A model generated the notes under the pieces. It searched no databases and was not told where the DNA came from. It worked only from the letters and a program-made list of their open reading frames with translations. A stretch of DNA of 64,000 nucleotides from Aurelia coerulea (Eukaryota > Cnidaria > Scyphozoa > Semaeostomeae > Ulmaridae). Within the stretch, counting starts at the first letter, position 1. Each line of letters starts with the position of its first letter. A program made the translations under genes and the position numbers. Of the stretch, positions 26,101-36,077 are shown in pieces. The stretch is from contig CM076958.1 of NCBI GenBank assembly GCA_039566865.1, positions 5,990,501-6,054,500 on the forward strand, read 5' to 3'.

Positions 26101-29100
26101 ACCATCATTTCCAGATGAACTGCGTTTGCAGCTTCATCTGTAAAATGTCATGCTTTCTCTGCTATGTTTGACTTCCAAATCTCCCTATACCACTTTCTTA
26201 AAAATCTATTAGGAAATGCATTTAGCTTGCAAGGCTTTCCAGGGGCCTCGCCCCTGGACCCCAATTGGGGGGCTCACAGCATGACGGCAGCTATTTCCGC
26301 TTACAATCCTGTACTCCATAATATGGGAGTTCATTTCTTCAGACATGTAAGCTTCGAGACTTACAAGTGAATACCAAACAGCAAGAAAACTGATGACATA
26401 AGAATACAAAAATGAGTAGTTAAAAATCCATACTTGGATGATTACAAGTCTTCTTTGCTTTAGATTGTGTTGTGTTCTTTTTAGTCTCCTTTATCTGCGA
26501 TGATATGGACCGTATGGATACTACATGGTTCTTTACAAAACCATTACCTGTGAAAAGATCATTAAGTCTGAAATAAGTGCCAGAAATTAGTGCAAAAATG
26601 TAACATTTCATAATAGGTAGAGTACTCTATTGATTGCAATGAATGTCTTGCTATAGAATCTACATCCATTTCAAGCAGCATTGATTGGTGCTTAGAATAC
26701 AATACAGTGCCTCCCTGCATATAAACATATATAAGAACCACAAAATCAAGTACCTTAAAGAGGCTGTTTTCCTTAAAATCATCCACCTCGTAATTATAAG
26801 AACGTTAGTTATAAGAACCAAGGACCAAGTTTTGGTTTTTTGTACAGGGTGTCCCAAAAAATTGTTCGACGTTTGATTAAATACTAAAAACTAACGAAAT
26901 AATGAGCAGATTCCATGGTAAGATAATCATATTGCTGAGATTTTAAATTAATAATACATATTAATGATAATAATAATCTTTCATATTTATACAGGTTAAT
27001 TCACTCAGTAAATAAGATCGCTGTTATCAATCAAAGACCTGTATTAAGTTTAGACACTAGAAGCCGAAGCTAGCAAAACGGGTAAATATTCATGGAGTGA
27101 CGACCTTTTGAAGTTTAAGTTTCTGCGAGAGCTGAAGCCAGATGCCCCCAAAAAGGCATATTTTGTGAAAGTAGCATCTCGTTTATTCAAACCAAATCGA
27201 ATGGAATATAAAAAGCCCTTTCCATAAATTAGTTTTCTCTAACTTTGAAATAAGGTTATGGATGCTTGGAGGAATCCTGTTGAGCACAATTTGGAATGGC
27301 CCCGTTTCTCATCGATTAAGTTTTCATTCCATGTTTTTGGATCCTTGCATTCTTAAATAAATTTGGCAACGGTTACAAGAATCAATTTCTACCGGGGGGG
27401 GGGCCTTTTTCGCCCCCCCCCCCTGTTTTTCTCCTCAAGTATAACAGCTATGACAATGAAACTTGCACTGTGTCATAATTGAACAAAGGAGAATCTAAAA
27501 ATAGCAACAATCAATCAATAGTCACGTGATTGGTTGCTAGGCAACCAAAAACAATGCAAATTTTGAGAAAAAATCGAGCTATTTGCAGAAAAGGGCCCAT
27601 AATTAGCAAATAGCTCGATAAAATTGGCAAAAAACCATCCAAATACCTGCTCGACACCATAAGTTTGTAGTTTTATATGGTTTCATACGGATATTTGTGG
27701 TTTCTAATAAATTAACTAATTAAATAATGAAAATTTGATTCAATGCAAAATTGTTAGCTCAATAATTATGATTTAAAACCATTAATTTCGCATATCATTG
27801 ATGAAATCAAATACCTTTATCAATATTTGAGGTAATTCCATCAGTTTTGCATGAAAAAAATACTCATTCATTAGGAATATGACATCATAAAGATTGATGA
27901 CGTCATAGAAATAATAAACTGCTAATGTCATCAAATATGAATAAATTACATATCAAATGAAAGTACTCATCGAGACGAATCGAATGGTATATATATATTG
28001 TTGAGATTTAGTGACAAAGAAAAAAATTAGAACCGTTTTAAAGAATTTCTTTGTGACCACTCTCCAAATATGGGCATGTGGTGGTCACGTGATCAAACAA
28101 TAGGTATTGAAATTTTCATTTTCTGATTACCAACTAAATTTTAGGAAAAGTCAAGGAGTTTCAGCATTGTAAGTAGCATCGTTTGGGAGCTATTAAAAAA
28201 AATCCGATAGGCCCCCCCCCCCCCGGTTAAAATAGGGTTAAGCAGCAATGTTTTCAATGATACCCAAACTCAAATTGGAAGTCATTTTCATTTCCCTATG
28301 CGCATATCTTCCTTATTCCAATTTAAGGACAAGCTTCCTTCACTCATTTGCTTCTATGCATATAGGTGTCTTGGTTGCCATGGCTTGTGAAACGGGAGTA
28401 GAAAAACAACCCATAATCTGTGTTGTTTGATGCAGAGAGTACTTGAGAATCAACAAAGCAGGTCAAAAGATAAAGGCCCCATTTACACAAGACCGTTTTC
28501 ATTTCATACGAGAACGCACCAATACGATATGCTTCATATTGTTTTCACCTTTTCGAATGAAAATGCTCTGAAAATGGGATGAAACCAATGCAATTTCATG
28601 TAAATGGTACGGTTGAATCCAGTATCAACTAAAAATGGAACCTCTTATCCTCTGCAGTACAAGACAAAGCATTTCTCATGTAAACAGAGCCCCAATCCAA
28701 TCTGAAAATGAAAACAGTGCCATGAAAACAGAATCCCAATCCGATATGAAATGAAAAATGGTATATTGTGTAAACAGAGCCAAAAACCAGTCCCTCTGCC
28801 ATTGGGGACCATATTTCTAAGTCTGACAATGATGCATTGTAATTTCTAACAAACTTTAAAGTGGGTTTATTAATATCTTTTTTGTAATTGATGGCTCTAA
28901 CATCGTAGATACTTGTGATACGAAAAATTTGTTGTGTCTGTTTGGTTGTTTGAGGTTGTTTGAGCGCAAAAACTATTTTTCAAATCTGATTTCATAATCT
29001 GAATCTGCTTTTGAATCTGATTCTCCAGACATGGAAATGGTTTTGGGATGGGTGATCCAAGGGTGGGAAGCACTGTAAAATGCTTGACCGCATATTTGTC

Positions 29101-32100
29101 CAAAGGAAAACAGAAAAACTAACCTGCTCTTTTATCATACAGTACAACTCTCCAACTCTCTTTTCCAAAACAACCAGTTTTGGGACTTTGGTGAAATCTT
29201 AGAATCAGTCTACCTTTTCCTTCAATTTCTTTTTGTCACAAAAATCAATCAAAATCCTGTAAGCTGCTAATACCTTTGTCTGCCAAATTCAAGCTCAAAA
29301 ATCCAATATATCTCAAATTTTCACACAAGCAGTTCTATTTTTGTCTGCCAAATTTAGGAAAAAAGACCAGTATTTAATTTAGGAAAAAAGACCAAAATTT
29401 TACATTTACCTGCAAGCTGGTTCTTTGTCCCCCAGACTCAAGCACAACAGGCCAGTATCTCAAAATTTCACATTAAAAAGCGGTTCCAACTTTGTCCACC
29501 AAATTATGAAAAAAGACCTGGAACTTGAACTTCAATTTCAACTTCAACTTCAACTTCAAAGCTGTTGTGCTTTCATCCAGCAAATTTATGGAAAAAAGAC
29601 CAGGAATTCCAATCTTTCACCAAAGCAGTTCTACCTTTGTCCGGCAACCGGTTTTGGGACACTTGAACTTTCACATGGCTACAAATATCATTTGCTTTCG
29701 AAAAACAGTACACTATTTGGTCGAAAAAGATAACTTTGATTCAAAATGGCAAGATCCTTTCAGAGGATGAGGAAATTGGAGGTAGAGTGCTTTTATGATT
29801 ATTTTACAAACATCACAGATAGTAGGTTAGTAGCTTGGCACCCCTTTTTTGGCGAGACAAGCACCCTTCATCATCCTGACTACTCTAATGCACAATTTTT
29901 AAACTGTTTCGATTCAAATGTGGGGGGAAGTAGAAATAAAGGCGTCAGTGGCAGACTGGCTCTGATTTTTGCACCGGCCATGGATGAGTTAAGGGGGCCC
30001 TAAGTGGGTGTGGCCTAAATGACGAGGGTGTGGTCATGAGCAAAATTCATCGCAATTCCTCGAGTTCTTACCAATAGCAAAGCTAAACTCACTTTCTTTA
30101 AAAATGAGTCTTCTATCTTCTTATGGCATTATTAAAATCTTTACATAGTCTCTAAAGCAAAGCAACTTTGATATTTTTTGAGTATCGTAGGCCAGACGAT
30201 CTATAATGTTTTCATTTCTCAAACTGTTGAGCAACCCTTTCCCAACCCTCGCCCAGCAGTGTGGCGAGGGCAAATTAACTGATTGAGTATCAAAATGATG
30301 GGTATGGGAGTAAATTCTTCAGGAAAATCTCTGAGGACACTCCCTCTACTTAGGCTTAGAACGCTTCTGCCAGTTCCATCTTTGGCGGTACTAAAATTAA
30401 TTTTTTTACCATGTGTAACAGTAGTTTTATGAATTAGCATCCATGGCGACATTTTTTGAATAAATATCTGTTGTTTGGCTTAGAATGCCTATCACCATCC
30501 CATCTTTACCAGAGCAAAATTGGAAACTTTGAAATTTTCAAAATTATTTTAGCAGTTTTTGATCAATCAACACTCTTATAGAACTTTTCGCGCCAAAGCT
30601 TTTACTTTGTGGCAGCAATCCAACTTTTGGGTGCCTTGAAAGTGGAGGCCTTGACAAAGTTTGTCCCAGATATTTTTGAAACTGGGGCAGGTACTTTGGC
30701 TTAGAATGACTCTCCCAGTCATTTTCTAGCATTTGTCAGAGTCTTACTCTACACTACCTATACTCAACTATTTCTTTGAAGGAAACTCTCGAACCATCTT
30801 TTGACAGAAGTGGAGGGGGCCTTTACCGTATCTTCTGTATCTTCACTCTCCTCTCCACTGTATTAATTTCTTTGAACAAGTTCACTGACACGGAAGGATT
30901 CAAATGTGAAGTGAGATGTCCATTATTCAAGAATGGAGATCTACTACAGAAGTTCCTAATTTCGCAAAAGGGGCCTCGCCTCTTTCTAGCAAAAAGGGGG
31001 CCCTTTTGTAATATTTTGAGGGAGGCCCACCGGCCACAGGCCGGTGGGCCAGTCTGCCGTTGAAAGGTGTCAATCAAAACATTTTCTTTAAAGAGCATCC
31101 AAACATTTTCACGCGCCTTTGGCGCGCTCACTTTCCATTCTATTTTTGGCACCCTCTTTGCAAGTTGCCACCCCCTAATCCTGCCCCCGGGGGCGTCACT
31201 ACCATATGTACCAGTACGGGATGTGCCAATTTTTGGGGTACCTTTTTCAGGCTGAAAATAAATTATAGGGTGTCATTTTTAGTAACATCACAAATGAACA
31301 TAATTTTAGGGTGTCATTTTGGAAGAAAAACGCTTCAGGGTATTGAATTTGATCTAATTTCAGGTACTTGGTTAGAATTTCAAATTTTTGTCACATTTTT
31401 AGGGTATCTATTTTGAATGGCCCGTAAATTTTGGGTATGGTTTTGAAAAATACATAAATTTTAGGGTACGATTTTACAATTCAAAATGGCACATCCCCAT
31501 ATCACCTGCCCACTGAATTCCCCCCCCCCCCCCCCAGATCCTGCCCCACTCACCTTCAGGTTGGATTCGCTCCTGGTTAAAGGCACACTGTTGTGGCACT
31601 GATTGGATGAATAAGACAATATGAAAGAATAGAATTAGGCAGGCTTCAGTAATTTCGCTGCACACTGAAATTCACGCGACTCCCTTTATTCTTGAAACAA
31701 AGTATGATCTAAGAGCAAAAGGCTTTATAATGATCCAGAGGCCAGGTCTTTTGTTAGGGATTTCAACATCACAACCGGCCACAGCCACGACAGTACAGTG
31801 TACCTTTAAAATTGTCCAACAAATTGAAGAAAAATAACAGCGGAAAATCTGTCATAAAAAACGACTAGTATGTGGGATAGAATTAAGGTGGTGCAAAATT
31901 CTTTCGTCAACTAGCCTACCGGTTTTCGGAAAAATGTAGGACAGTGGTAGGACCATCGTTCCCAGTGTGACATGCCCGCGCCCTTTGGGTGATCCAATAT
32001 GACTAGAAATTTTGGATTTCGTGTAAATTCCACGATACATAATTTTGAGAGAGATATTCAGTTACCTGGTTCACGTTGTTTCTTTTCTACGTTCGAAGCG

Positions 32101-32228
32101 TTCCAGCCTTCGAGTGCAAGGTTGACTGTCATGTAGCACAAAATTGTCACTGCCCCAATGATCAAAACTTGCTTCCGGGCCGTCCGGCGATGAGATCTGT
32201 ATTGTATCATCTTATGTTTTTCCATCAT
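11006..32228 (-). CDS. K+-dependent Na+/Ca2+ exchanger (NCKX/SLC24 family), 5' part, five exons
   Basis: Multi-exon gene on the minus strand. Coding exons are 32228-32066, 20290-20214, 14906-14832, 12110-12026 and 11109-11006; intron phases are 1, 0, 0 and 1, and the fifth exon ends in phase 0. Joined, they read about 168 residues in one frame: a basic N-terminus, a hydrophobic signal/anchor, the conserved EFPADLF segment, then the whole alpha-1 repeat ([37 protein letters not shown]). In this family the protein sits in the plasma membrane and exports Ca2+ plus K+ in exchange for Na+; the Glu in SAPEL belongs to the ion-binding site. The cytosolic loop and alpha-2 repeat were not found in the 11 kb to the left, so the model is partial. 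Introns are about 11.8, 5.3, 2.7 and 0.9 kb and are packed with repeats. Family assignment is strong; the exact paralogue is not determined. Confidence 0.86.
12026..12110 (-). CDS. NCKX exon 4: alpha-1 core with transport-site Glu
   Basis: 85-nt exon, acceptor CTGTTATTTCATCAAG, donor G|GTGAGT (phase 1). It reads [17 protein letters not shown], then [33 protein letters not shown] is the core of the NCKX alpha-1 repeat; the Glu of APEL is the family's cation-coordinating residue. Confidence 0.92.
12790..13255 (+). pseudogene. LINE reverse-transcriptase C-terminal fragment
   Basis: Open for 144 codons from a Met at 12821, with the same frame continuing upstream ([12 protein letters not shown]). 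It contains [13 protein letters not shown] and …[17 protein letters not shown], typical of the region after the reverse-transcriptase domain in jockey/CR1-like ORF2 proteins. It ends with a natural-looking stop. No catalytic motifs remain. It lies in intron 3 of the NCKX gene, on the opposite strand. Confidence 0.75.
13258..13440 (+). pseudogene. Second LINE ORF2 fragment, different family
   Basis: Directly after the previous fragment and in another frame: [20 protein letters not shown], then [20 protein letters not shown] and [10 protein letters not shown]. FITSQFxYCPLxWMFHSR is a well-conserved block of one LINE lineage just past the RT thumb. It is too short to have been called as a gene. 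The abutting of two lineages implies insertion or deletion at about 13256. Confidence 0.75.
13467..13488. repeat. Perfect small hairpin
   Basis: CAGTCTCT AATTAT AGAGACTG, an 8-bp stem with a 6-base loop between two LINE fragments. Possibly the remnant junction of an excised inverted-repeat element. Confidence 0.5.
13520..14240 (-). pseudogene. LINE reverse-transcriptase fragment, opposite orientation
   Basis: Minus strand carries [16 protein letters not shown] (RT motif near 14150), then [11 protein letters not shown] (catalytic YADD near 14055), [18 protein letters not shown] and [18 protein letters not shown]. Frames are interrupted by shifts and stops, including TGA in the segment at about 13613. 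It is related to the fragment at 12790 (both contain an LYCS block) but convergent with it. Not functional. Confidence 0.8.
14832..14906 (-). CDS. NCKX exon 3: start of alpha-1 repeat
   Basis: 75-nt exon, 25 codons, with acceptor AATCAACAG and donor GAG|GTAAGA. It reads [18 protein letters not shown] and ends DKICE. The ALAxVCDxYFV pattern is diagnostic of NCKX exchangers. Both ends are in phase 0 and join cleanly to exons 2 and 4. Confidence 0.9.
15290..15562. mobile_element. MITE of the GTTAGAC...CTCCGCAG family
   Basis: The left end GTAGTTAGACGCCGCAGGTG pairs imperfectly with CTTACGGTGTCTAAC on the right. The interior has a perfect hairpin CTACGGAGGAC...CCTCCTCCGTAG (about 15469-15498). 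Same family as the cleaner copy at 49008-49265 and pieces near 32640-32760. Lies in NCKX intron 2. Confidence 0.6.
16106..16541. mobile_element. Inverted-repeat element starting GGGTGTCCCAGAAAAAGTAT
   Basis: Arms of about 95 bp: AAAAAGTATACAAATTTGGTT and TTGATGGCTAATCAATTT on the left are mirrored at 16440-16541. GGGTGTCCCA ends are shared with 21738 and 26844. No coding capacity. Confidence 0.7.
17634..19901. mobile_element. Large foldback element with about 850-bp arms
   Basis: The sequence 18045-18905 is the near-perfect reverse complement of 18955-19825, and the outermost 65 bp (17634-17700) matches 19834-19901. Matched landmarks: CGATTTAACCTCTTACGTTGG, AATATTGACCTTCGTTCAAT and TATCACGTGGTTAGAAAGAG with their complements. 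The loop near 18905-18955 is short. The left arm is interrupted at 17701-18045 by an insertion lacking in the right arm. The identical 73-codon frames on the two arms are mirror images of the same DNA, not genes. Lies in NCKX intron 2. Confidence 0.88.
17728..17883. mobile_element. MITE of the GAATTTTCCGAGCGG family inside the foldback's left arm
   Basis: TIRs GCTGATTTCC...GGAATTTTCCAAGCGGGA and TCCCATCCGCTCCGAAAATTC...GGAAATCAGC pair with each other. It is about 156 bp, within the 345-bp insertion 17701-18045. Relatives: 46827-46972, 47150-47219, 45500-45650 and 61570-61680/63440-63480. Confidence 0.75.
20214..20290 (-). CDS. NCKX exon 2: EFPADLF segment
   Basis: 77-nt exon between acceptor TTTATTTATAG and donor GTAAGT. 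It reads [18 protein letters not shown], then a hydrophobic stretch IIVHILV. The EFPxDLF...QR.HG pattern is a hallmark preceding the first alpha-repeat helix in NCKX proteins. Starts in phase 1 and ends in phase 0. Confidence 0.85.
21121..21430. repeat. ACATT/TTACA pentanucleotide satellite
   Basis: About 300 bp of TTACA repeats, with two higher-order interruptions CATGGCATTACATTACATTTC... repeated about 84 bp apart. A 5-bp unit has no stops in several frames, so it yields spurious ITLHY-type frames up to 195 codons. Lies in NCKX intron 1. Confidence 0.97.
21738..22445. mobile_element. Inverted-repeat element with CAGGGTGTCCCAAAA ends
   Basis: The left end TACAGGGTGTCCCAAAAAAA pairs with TTTTGGTACATCCTGTA at the right; TA flanks both ends. 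About 708 bp, no transposase. The short TA duplication suggests the Tc1/mariner group. A solo GGGTGTCCCAAAAAATTG end occurs at 26844. Confidence 0.6.
22446..27380. other. Intron 1 sequence of the NCKX gene, little recognised
   Basis: No confident gene. Near 22930-23120 and 23440-23540 there are two diverged direct copies of a segment (CACCGTGCCACATCA...CACTGTTTTTTGCGTTA). At 23572 a good acceptor-like CATCTTTTTAG is followed by a short open peptide [19 protein letters not shown] that I cannot assign. A C-rich hairpin GGGGCCTCGCCCCTGGACCC lies near 26243. A solo GGGTGTCCC transposon end lies at 26844. Confidence 0.35.
27380..28241. mobile_element. MITE with GGGGTTAA-type right end, decayed left end
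   Basis: The right end CCCCCCCCCGGTTAAAATAGGGTTAA and interior (AAATATGAATAA...CTCCAAATATGGGC...GTCACGTGA) match the element at 33877-34929. The left end keeps only CTACCGGGGGGGGGG. Confidence 0.6.
28473..28785. mobile_element. MITE of the GGCCCCATTTACAC family
   Basis: The left end GGCCCCATTTACACAAGACC pairs with TATTGTGTAAACAGAGCC at the right end. An internal copy of ATGTAAACAGAGCCCC supports a repeated terminal unit. Related blocks: 38715-38870, 39699-39855 and 50410-50520. Confidence 0.55.
29949..31059. mobile_element. Inverted-repeat element with GGCAGACTGGC termini
   Basis: GGCAGACTGGCTC...TTGCACCGGCC on the left is mirrored by GGCCGGTGGGCCAGTCTGCC on the right, where a further palindrome GCCCACCGGCCACAGGCCGGTGGGC ends the element. 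About 1.1 kb with no transposase. The right arm has G/C-rich runs (GGGGCCTCGCCTC, AAAAAGGGGGCCC). Confidence 0.65.
31063..31560. repeat. Low-complexity repeat with GGGTGTCATTTT / GGGTATC iterations
   Basis: Several spaced copies of TTTTAGGGT(G/A)TCATTTT followed by a C-run (31520-31535) and AGATCCTGCCCC. A reversed partner CTAATCCTGCCCCC lies at about 31178. Probably a decayed element; no coding frame. Confidence 0.4.
32066..32228 (-). CDS. NCKX exon 1: start codon and signal/anchor segment
   Basis: Starts at a double ATG (32228-32223) with an in-frame stop a short way upstream. The peptide begins [10 protein letters not shown], then has a run of Arg/His/Lys followed by a hydrophobic stretch containing [12 protein letters not shown], and a possible N-glycosylation site NAS just after it. 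This is the usual N-terminal plan of NCKX proteins, which carry a cleavable signal or first membrane segment. The exon ends CCAG|GTAACT in phase 1, exactly the phase needed by the next exon at 20290. An extra small exon in the 11.8-kb intron cannot be excluded. No promoter is clear upstream. Confidence 0.78.
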
Positions 32229-32439
32229 TGTGCAAAAAATGTGGTCATGCAGATGGAGCTCTTGGATATATCACCCTTTTCCGGCAGTGCGTGCGTGCTT
32301 TCCCAGTGTCCTAACCAGGCAATGGCAAATGGCCTACATCATCCTCAAAAGGAAAGATGTTTTTACAATTTGAACTTTTTCAACTACGGAAGCAACCAAC
32401 CCTCAATATTCTTAGTTGACCCCCGGAAGCATCGGTAAC

Positions 32440-32830
32440 GCAGGCGCAGTATGCACTTTAACATCGAAATCAGTTCTGCGCTTGTGCTATATTTCATTCC
32501 ATAGACCACATGGACAGTGGGCAGCAGGACATCGCAGTTGTGCTACATGCTGCAGCATGTGTGTTTCAATGCGGAACTGTAGCCTACCCGTAAACCCATT
32601 ATTCCAAAAGATTTCTTGTTTTGGAATAATGGTTCTTCAGCTGCACGTAGGCTACGAAACTGCGGATACGGAAAAAATCTGAAGTTTCGAAAGTTCACTA
32701 CTTTCTCCGTAGATAGCAGTGTATACAAATTTCCTCCGCAGAAGCATAGAGCTGCAGCAATCAAGCACAACTGCGTGCATAAAATGTTTTTACTTGCTCC
32801 AAGTTGATTTCTGAGTTAGCAATTTACAGA
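32440..32830. repeat. Hairpin-rich MITE remnants
   Basis: A clear hairpin GTAGCCTAC...CCATTATTCCAAAA / TTTTGGAATAATGG...GTAGGCTAC spans about 32579-32655. It is followed by CTCCGTAGATAGCAG...CTCCGCAGAAGCA, related to 15290-15562 and 49008-49265. Lies just upstream of NCKX exon 1. Confidence 0.5.
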
Positions 32831-33050
32831 TGTTTAATCGCAGAAAAGAAATAACGGGGAAAAATAGACTTTGAGAGGTCTTATGATTCCAGGGGTCAAC
32901 CACAACTGTGAGAGTTTCTTCAAAGACTTCATACACAAAAAACCATAAAACCCTTTGAGGCATTTGTTCATGTATGTTTTGCAATTTACAGTTTATATTT
33001 TTCTTTATGTTGGTTTCGTTGCATCAGAAAAAATGTAAAAAACTGCAACA

Positions 33051-33239
33051 TCAAAATGCCACAATGTTAACGTTATTTGCCATACCGATCTTATGCCAAT
33101 GCGTCCTGTTCCTGTAAAGATCGATCCCCTTGACTTGACCTTCCTGTGCCTTCCTGCTTGCCTCAATAATCGCTTCGATTAATTCTTCAGATGTGCGCAG
33201 GATGTTTGCAGAACAAATCTTCAAGCAAATTCCCAACAA
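33051..33239 (-). other. Short coding-like frame of unknown nature
   Basis: Minus-strand frame containing SEELIEAIIEASRKAQEGQV and KGIDLYRNRTHWHKIGMANN. Composition is protein-like and unlike the AT-rich noise around it. It lies about 0.8 kb upstream of NCKX exon 1 on the same strand and contains a possible donor ATCG|GTATGG. It could be an exon of an unrecognised gene, an upstream NCKX exon, or an element remnant. Confidence 0.25.
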
Positions 33240-33439
33240 GACAGAAATTCAGATCGTTCAATCATCAATTTGTCGATTTGTCAACATCTGCAACATATGC
33301 ATCGTTGAATGGCCTGGACAAAACAAAACTTTGATCGCAATTGTTGTGTTCAACAGACAAATAGAGCAGATCACGTGCGTTCTATTGTTTCTGTCGTCAC
33401 CTCACTGGCAAAGCTGAAATCCTGGGGGCAGAATTCGTG

Positions 33440-35307
33440 GGATGTTCTTTTAACCGGACCCTACGACCCTACGACCCCGGACCATACGACCCAGGACCAT
33501 ACGACCCAGGACCATACGACCCTACGACCCAAGTTCATTATTTGGATTTATTTAGCTGTGATAGAGAATAGCAAGAAAGAGCCACGTGATGCTTGTCTTG
33601 GAGGACCCACTGATGGTTGATTGGTGAACACACAAGAAATCTTTAGGTGTCAATGTTACCTAGCTAGGCAAATTCGATGAACTCGGACAGAGCAAAGAAT
33701 GAAGCCAGAAATTAATAACCCAGCCTTTGTAAACAAAACTTCCAATAAATGAACATAGAATGTCATAGCCTATTGTCTTCACACGGCTATTTTCATCGAG
33801 GGCTTATATATGCTTAGATTCCCTTTAATTCCAATGTATAGGCTTCTTTGCTTGAATCAAATAAAATAAAGCAAACTTAACCCTATTCTACCCCAGCTCC
33901 GAGGGTCAGACCACTGCCCGGGGGGGCATAAAATGCCGGAAACACCCTCTTTTGGACAAAGCCACCCAGAATAAAAGAATAAAAGGGCCAAGTTCATTAC
34001 AGTTGCAGATGAAAATTTAGCTACTTTAGGGTTGCCTACTCCCAGGACAAAAACAAGAAATGCCAGAACAAAACATGTAGATGAAATAGGTTCCCCCCCT
34101 AATTATCTCCAAAACCATAATTAGTATGCCATTGTAACTTCGCACAATAGTAAGTACATCTATTAGGGGTCCAAATATAGATTTTAATGCTAAGTTTGGG
34201 GCCAGCCTTTAGCGACAAAGAAGCCTTGATCGTTTTGTAACAGTTATCCTATGAATCAGAGCACACCGTGAAAATTCTTTCCCAACCTATACCAGTTCGT
34301 TGAAAAGAGGGGCACCGTCCAGAGCATGTTGCCAAATACTAAAATGTAAATACGCATAGAAGTGACGGTAGTAAGATGTTATACGAGACATACAAACAAT
34401 GGGACCATGTCAGATCTAAGCTTCAGTACTGAAAACACAAAAAGAGCTAATTAATTCAGATAAAATGTATGAAAACCTCAATAAACTACTTAAAAATGAA
34501 GAGAATATGTTTATCCATCGAATTATATCAAAATTTGAAAATGTTGTCTTTCTTTATTAGAGATATGACGTCATCAATTTGCATGACGTCATGGAATCTA
34601 TAATTTGCTGATGTCAGCAAATATGAATAATGTATATATCAAATCAAAGTACTTTGCAAGGGGAATCGTTTGGTACCAATCACAACTTCATCAAGGTTAA
34701 GACAAAGGAATTATGACTGTTTGTGTGATTTTCTTTGCGACTACTTTCCAAATATGGGACTGGTCACGTGACTAAATTTATGACAGTGAAAAGTCTAAAA
34801 TTTAATTGCCAATTAAAAACTAGGAAAGTCATGGATGTTTCAGCTCATTTTTGTATTTCCTCTCTGTTTTATAATCAAAAATTTGGTTGGGGGGCATTTT
34901 TGCCCCCCCCCCGGGTACAATAGGGTTAAAAAAGTGGGCTGAATTTTACACCATATAAGGTCGCTCAGTCGCAGCCTTCTATTCAGTATCAGAGCAACAT
35001 TTTCTCTCGTTTACAATATAATTTCACTGACTGGAAACCAGTCAAATTGTTCGCGTGACAAAGGTCACTGGTGCGCAGTTATGTAAAATGTTTACGTCTG
35101 AAAACTGCACGCACAAATATACGACACCCTGGCTTGATAAATCTCCATCACAGCAAAATAAATTCTAAATGATCAAATATAAATGAAACTAAATAGTTAT
35201 AAATAATGATAACATTTTGTAAAACTTGGGTCGTAGGGTCGTATGGTCGGGGGTCGTATGGTCCGGGGTCGTGGGGTCGTAGGGTCCGGTTAAAAGAACA
35301 TCCCAGA
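33440..35307. mobile_element. Outer inverted-repeat element with GGACC-ATACGACCC minisatellite ends
   Basis: GGGATGTTCTTTTAACCGGACC at the left is mirrored by GGTCCGGTTAAAAGAACATCCC at the right. Both ends then carry an irregular CTACGACCC/CATACGACCC tandem block (33460-33532 and 35225-35300). A second element (33877-34929) lies inside it. Confidence 0.75.
33877..34929. mobile_element. MITE with TTAACCCTATT termini nested in the outer element
   Basis: TTAACCCTATTCTACCCC on the left pairs with GGGTACAATAGGGTTAA on the right. The interior includes TGACGTCATCAATTTGCATGACGTCA, a palindrome-like doublet, and a C-run next to the right end. Same family as 27380-28241. Confidence 0.75.
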
Positions 35308-35330
35308 TTTCGTAATACAATAGCAACATT

Positions 35331-36012
35331 TGTGTTTGATTGACACCCCAATTCAAAGCGATTAGTGACTGCAGACAAAGGAAATTCTCTCAACCAGTAA
35401 TTCAAAACAAACAAAGCCGCAAAAGTTTATCTGAAACCCAAGTAGCTAGTGCACTCGTTGTGCATTCCACAAATTGTTTTTAAGAGCAAATATGAGCATA
35501 TATCGAAAGAAAAAGGATACATCTACACATCTACCTTGGGCATTTTAATTCTTTGGTTCCGAAGCTGAGCAGTACGTGTTTTAATTACACCGAAGAAAAT
35601 GGAAAATTGAATTGCCTCCCAGTCGGCTTTTGAATGAAATAAATTAAATTCCCGTGGCAGATGTGAAGATATATCTTTCTTCTTGTGATCTATGCTCATG
35701 TTTGCTCTTAAAAACAATTTCTAGGATGCACAATGAGCTGGCTAGCTACCTGGGTTTAAGAGAAACTTTTGCGGCTTTGTTTGTTTTGAATTACTGGTTG
35801 AGAGAATCTCCTTTGTCTGCTATCGCTAATCGCTTTGAATAGACGATTGCGCTAAAGATGGCAGCGAGGAATTTTTACCAAGATGCACTGCGTTCTTTAA
35901 TCGAATTTCTATAGAATCGTTATGAATCTTAATTAGAACGCAATGCATCTTGGTAAAAAATTCCTCGCCGCCATCTTTAGCGCAATCGTCTATTGCGTGT
36001 CAATCAAAACCC
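35331..36012. mobile_element. Foldback element with 190-bp arms
   Basis: TTCAAAGCGATTAG...CAACCAGTAATTCAAAACAA on the left is mirrored at 35650-35840. The outer TTTGATTGACAC continues as GTGTCAATCAAAA after the inserted MITE at 35842-35990. Confidence 0.8.
35842..35990. mobile_element. Tc1/mariner-type MITE with TA duplication
   Basis: Arms of about 56 bp start GACGATTGCGCTAAAGATGG and end CCATCTTTAGCGCAATCGTC, and are flanked by TA on both sides. It interrupts the right arm of the surrounding foldback, and removing it restores the arm (…TTTGAATTG.G.GTGTCAATC). Confidence 0.85.
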
Positions 36013-36021
36013 AACCTCATT

Positions 36022-36077
36022 CCCAAGGGTATCTGTTGTTTTCAATAGGAGGCTAGACCTCAACAGATACCCTTGGG
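36022..36077. repeat. Perfect 17-bp inverted repeat
   Basis: CCCAAGGGTATCTGTTG and CAACAGATACCCTTGGG, 22 bases apart. A third piece TACCCTTGGGACC occurs at about 36227. Confidence 0.8.

Noticed and set aside
33460..33532. CRISPR-like repeat cluster
   Set aside because: Short contiguous decamers without unique spacers, in a eukaryotic inverted-repeat element.
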